NCBI GenBank assembly: GCA_051861445.1
Contig: JBHYCS010000011.1
Span: 89,047 to 153,046, forward strand
Length of the DNA: 64,000 nt
Source: Parasediminibacterium sp051861445
GTDB lineage: Bacteria; Bacteroidota; Bacteroidia; Chitinophagales; Chitinophagaceae
Direction: 5' to 3'
This document shows positions 62,365 through 64,000 of the stretch, in pieces (position 1 is the first letter of the stretch; each line of letters begins with the position of its first letter). The notes beneath the pieces were generated by a model. That model saw only the letters and a list, made by a program, of their open reading frames with translations. It did no database searches and had not been told where the DNA came from. The position numbers were made by a program, and so were the translations under genes.

Positions 62365-63705
62365 CTAGTTGTTTACTACTAACTTTCTTGTGTAGCTTCC
62401 TAACTCTGTTTCAATATTTAGAAAGTATATTCCATTTTTTAATTTATCAATATTGAGTCTATAGTTATTTAAGATATTACTTTTAGCTTCAGATAGAACT
62501 ATATTTCCCAAAGGGGATATGACAGTAATTTTCGCATTGTTAATTCTTGTTTTGAATTCTATTTGAATATAATCTTTAGCAGGATTAGGATGAACTGAAA
62601 AGTCAGTCTTAATATTTACGTCAATTGTAACTGTCTTACTAAGTTGAAATGAATTATCTATATCTATACTTTTAATTCGATAATAATTCAATCTTCTATT
62701 TAGAGTATTGTGTACAAATTCATAACTATTAGCATTTTGTCCCTTTGAGTCAATATTAGCAATATCGCTGAATGTAATTCCATCTGAACTATGTTGAATG
62801 ACAATTTTTTTTAAATTTATTTCATTAGTAGTGTTCCATTTTAATCTAACAGAACCACTTTTATATGTAGCAAAAATATTTTCAAATTTTAGTGGTAATA
62901 CTCGATTAGAATTTCTGACATAATAATATGCTGCCCAGTTATTTGATGTATATCTAAAAACCCTTAGTAATGGATAATTAAATCCATTTTTGAAAAAAAT
63001 ATATTCAATATTGTATCCATCAGTTCCAGCATTATAGATACTTGAATTGATTCTTTTTCTTGCATTTGTTACAAGAATAACGTCATTAAATGAGCCATTA
63101 GGCAAATTTAAAGTGCCGTATGCGTCGTATCTAATTGTATCATAAATTTTAACAACTTTAGAGATATTGCCGGTGGTTTCTGTTGATAAAGTTGAGTCAG
63201 TATAAACAGTGCCAAAAGTCATTGGATAAATTAATCTTGATAATGGTTTATGTAAACTGTCTTTGAATACAAAATTTCCAGATGTTGGGAAGGATTCATA
63301 AGAACCAGCATATTTCCAACTATTAGTTGCAATACTGTCTAAAATAATAAAAAACGTAGAATTATATGAGTCATAAATAACAGCATTTGCACTTGGTAGA
63401 TTTTGAGAATATAACTGGTTGGTTGCAAATGAACGTACGAAGCCATTTGAAGCATTTATTTTAAGTGAGGTTTTGTAAATGCTATTTGTGTCGTTTAAAT
63501 TTGAATAATTCCAAATTAAATTCTGACCATTAGAAATAGGAGGGTTAATTGTACGACTATCAAAGAATCCACTTTTTACAATAATAATACTATCGCCTAT
63601 ATTTGGATTTACGCCAGTACTAGTTATAATAGGTTGGGCATTTAGCATTAAGAAGAGAAAACTTGATAAAAAACTCAATGCGATTCTGTTAGTTTTTTGT
63701 TTCAT
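62365..63705 (-). CDS. Secreted protein with T9SS type A sorting domain
   Basis: A 446-aa exported protein: signal peptide (KTNRIALSFLSSFLFLMLNA then Q), an N-terminal region of about 260 residues with no recognised domain, a fibronectin-like domain (about 280-370, VRLKWNTTNEINLKKIVIQH and YEFVHNTLNRRLNYYRIKSI), and a type IX C-terminal domain (FSVHPNPAKDYIQIEF ... LKNGIYFLNIETELGSYTRK). It is exported across the outer membrane by T9SS. The gene is bracketed by inverted and direct repeats, so it may be a cassette-like insertion. The function of the N-terminal part is unknown. Confidence 0.85.
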   Translation of the reverse strand: MKQKTNRIALSFLSSFLFLMLNAQPIITSTGVNPNIGDSIIIVKSGFFDSRTINPPISNGQNLIWNYSNLNDTNSIYKTSLKINASNGFVRSFATNQLYSQNLPSANAVIYDSYNSTFFIILDSIATNSWKYAGSYESFPTSGNFVFKDSLHKPLSRLIYPMTFGTVYTDSTLSTETTGNISKVVKIYDTIRYDAYGTLNLPNGSFNDVILVTNARKRINSSIYNAGTDGYNIEYIFFKNGFNYPLLRVFRYTSNNWAAYYYVRNSNRVLPLKFENIFATYKSGSVRLKWNTTNEINLKKIVIQHSSDGITFSDIANIDSKGQNANSYEFVHNTLNRRLNYYRIKSIDIDNSFQLSKTVTIDVNIKTDFSVHPNPAKDYIQIEFKTRINNAKITVISPLGNIVLSEAKSNILNNYRLNIDKLKNGIYFLNIETELGSYTRKLVVNN

Positions 63706-63735
63706 ATTTTAATATTAGTAGTTTATTTAAAGTTT

Positions 63736-63842
63736 CAGCCAACATTCAAGGCTTTGTGCAGGTGTGGGAATAGAATTCCGTCTGCTTGTAAACGTCAGCC
63801 TAATATTTATTCTTAGTTCAAAAATAGTGGTTTGCTCAATAG
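63736..63842 (-). repeat. Intergenic repeat, copy 2
   Basis: Contains an end block (63736-63767, CAGCCAACATTCAAGG then CTTTGTGCAGGTGTGG), the reverse complement of the end block of copy 1, and an internal block (63761-63842) similar to copy 1 in the same orientation (GTGGGAATAGAATTCCGTCTGC, written here in two overlapping parts of the motif: GTGGGAATAGAAT and TTCCGTCTGC). It lies directly upstream of the T9SS gene. Confidence 0.6.
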
Positions 63843-63869
63843 GGGGTGGTGGTAAGCTCCCCCAAAAAC

Positions 63870-63984
63870 AGTACGGTTTAAAAGTAGACAAAATGTTTAA
63901 TTTTAAAACTGTAAAAGATGAAAAAAAGCACATTTAGTCCTGCCCATGAAGGCCTCCCATTTTTAGTACAGTTTAAAAGTAGAC
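63870..63984 (+). mobile_element. Insertion-sequence remnant (IS3-like), two end repeats
   Basis: AGTACGGTTTAAAAGTAGAC (63870-63889) recurs with one change at 63965-63984, 95 bp apart and in the same orientation. A start-like ORF at 63918 begins MKKSTFSPA, resembling the N-terminus of IS3-type OrfA proteins, but then diverges (HEGLPFLVQFKSRLF) into the second copy. The layout suggests nested or truncated insertion-sequence left ends. The element may continue past the right edge. Confidence 0.4.
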
Positions 63985-64000
63985 TTTTTTCATTAGTTAA

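Noticed and set aside
63727..63933. 68-aa ORF on the minus strand near the right edge
   Set aside because: It lies across the intergenic repeat and the insertion-sequence ends and has no protein-like composition.

Overview
The window is AT-rich DNA from a member of the Bacteroidota, most likely a Chitinophagaceae-type aerobe. The evidence is the ActA-F alternative complex III with cytochrome oxidase, C-terminal type IX secretion sorting domains, CarboxypepD_reg/TonB-dependent outer-membrane proteins, a short Crp-type regulator, and promoters of the Bacteroidota form (TAnnTTTG at -7, TTTG near -33). Nearly all of it is ordinary chromosome. The only region with signs of mobility is the last ~2 kb.

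Layout. 1-10156 (minus): one long respiratory operon, actABCDEF-coxB-coxA, running off the left edge. 10394-11252 (plus): small membrane protein and purN. 11447-14590 (plus): secreted GH13 amylase with a T9SS tail. 14680-19180 (minus): ackA, pta and a GH53 endo-galactanase. 19383-21193 (minus): a 37-aa membrane peptide and asnS. 21333-25814 (minus): type I-like export operon (ABC protein with a degenerate nucleotide-binding domain, HlyD, TolC). 25938-29487: inorganic-carbon cluster (SbtA-like permease, beta-carbonic anhydrase, SulP, small exported protein). 29620-31967 (minus): fabG, a peroxiredoxin-like protein and a secreted heptad-repeat protein. 32109-36319 (plus): polA, an ECF sigma factor and a membrane partner. 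36316-40113 (minus): outer-membrane beta-barrel protein and lptB. 40236-41189 (plus): metF. 41461-43819 (minus): Fic protein, tRNA-Phe and DUF3050. 44079-48305 (plus): RND efflux adaptor and pump. 48556-50010 (plus): alpha/beta hydrolase and CBS protein. 50033-53129: TonB receptor divergent from a DtxR/MntR-family regulator. 53202-57330: predicted zinc-limitation gene set. 57424-59650 (plus): catalytically dead CE7-like protein and an outer-membrane protein. 59703-62079 (minus): pseudouridine synthase, DUF1905-type protein, DinB-like protein and Crp-like regulator. 62137-64000: a T9SS-secreted protein bracketed by repeats, then insertion-sequence debris.

The most interesting parts are two compact metal-homeostasis control regions. 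At 52387-52406 a perfect 20-bp palindrome lies between the -33 and -7 elements of a TonB-receptor promoter and also overlaps the opposing promoter of the DtxR-family gene. At 55024-55038 a perfect 7-1-7 inverted repeat of Fur/Zur geometry lies between two divergent operons. Leftward these are a MerC-domain protein, a 47-aa peptide and a COG0523 GTPase; rightward, an ABC ATPase, an FtsX-fold permease with a histidine-rich loop, and a small cysteine-containing secreted protein. I read this as a zinc-starvation uptake system built on a LolCDE/MacB-like ABC module. Other oddities are a CE7 esterase homologue lacking all catalytic residues, a Fic protein with Gln in place of the catalytic His and its own repeated operator, and an exporter ABC protein without signature motif or H-loop.
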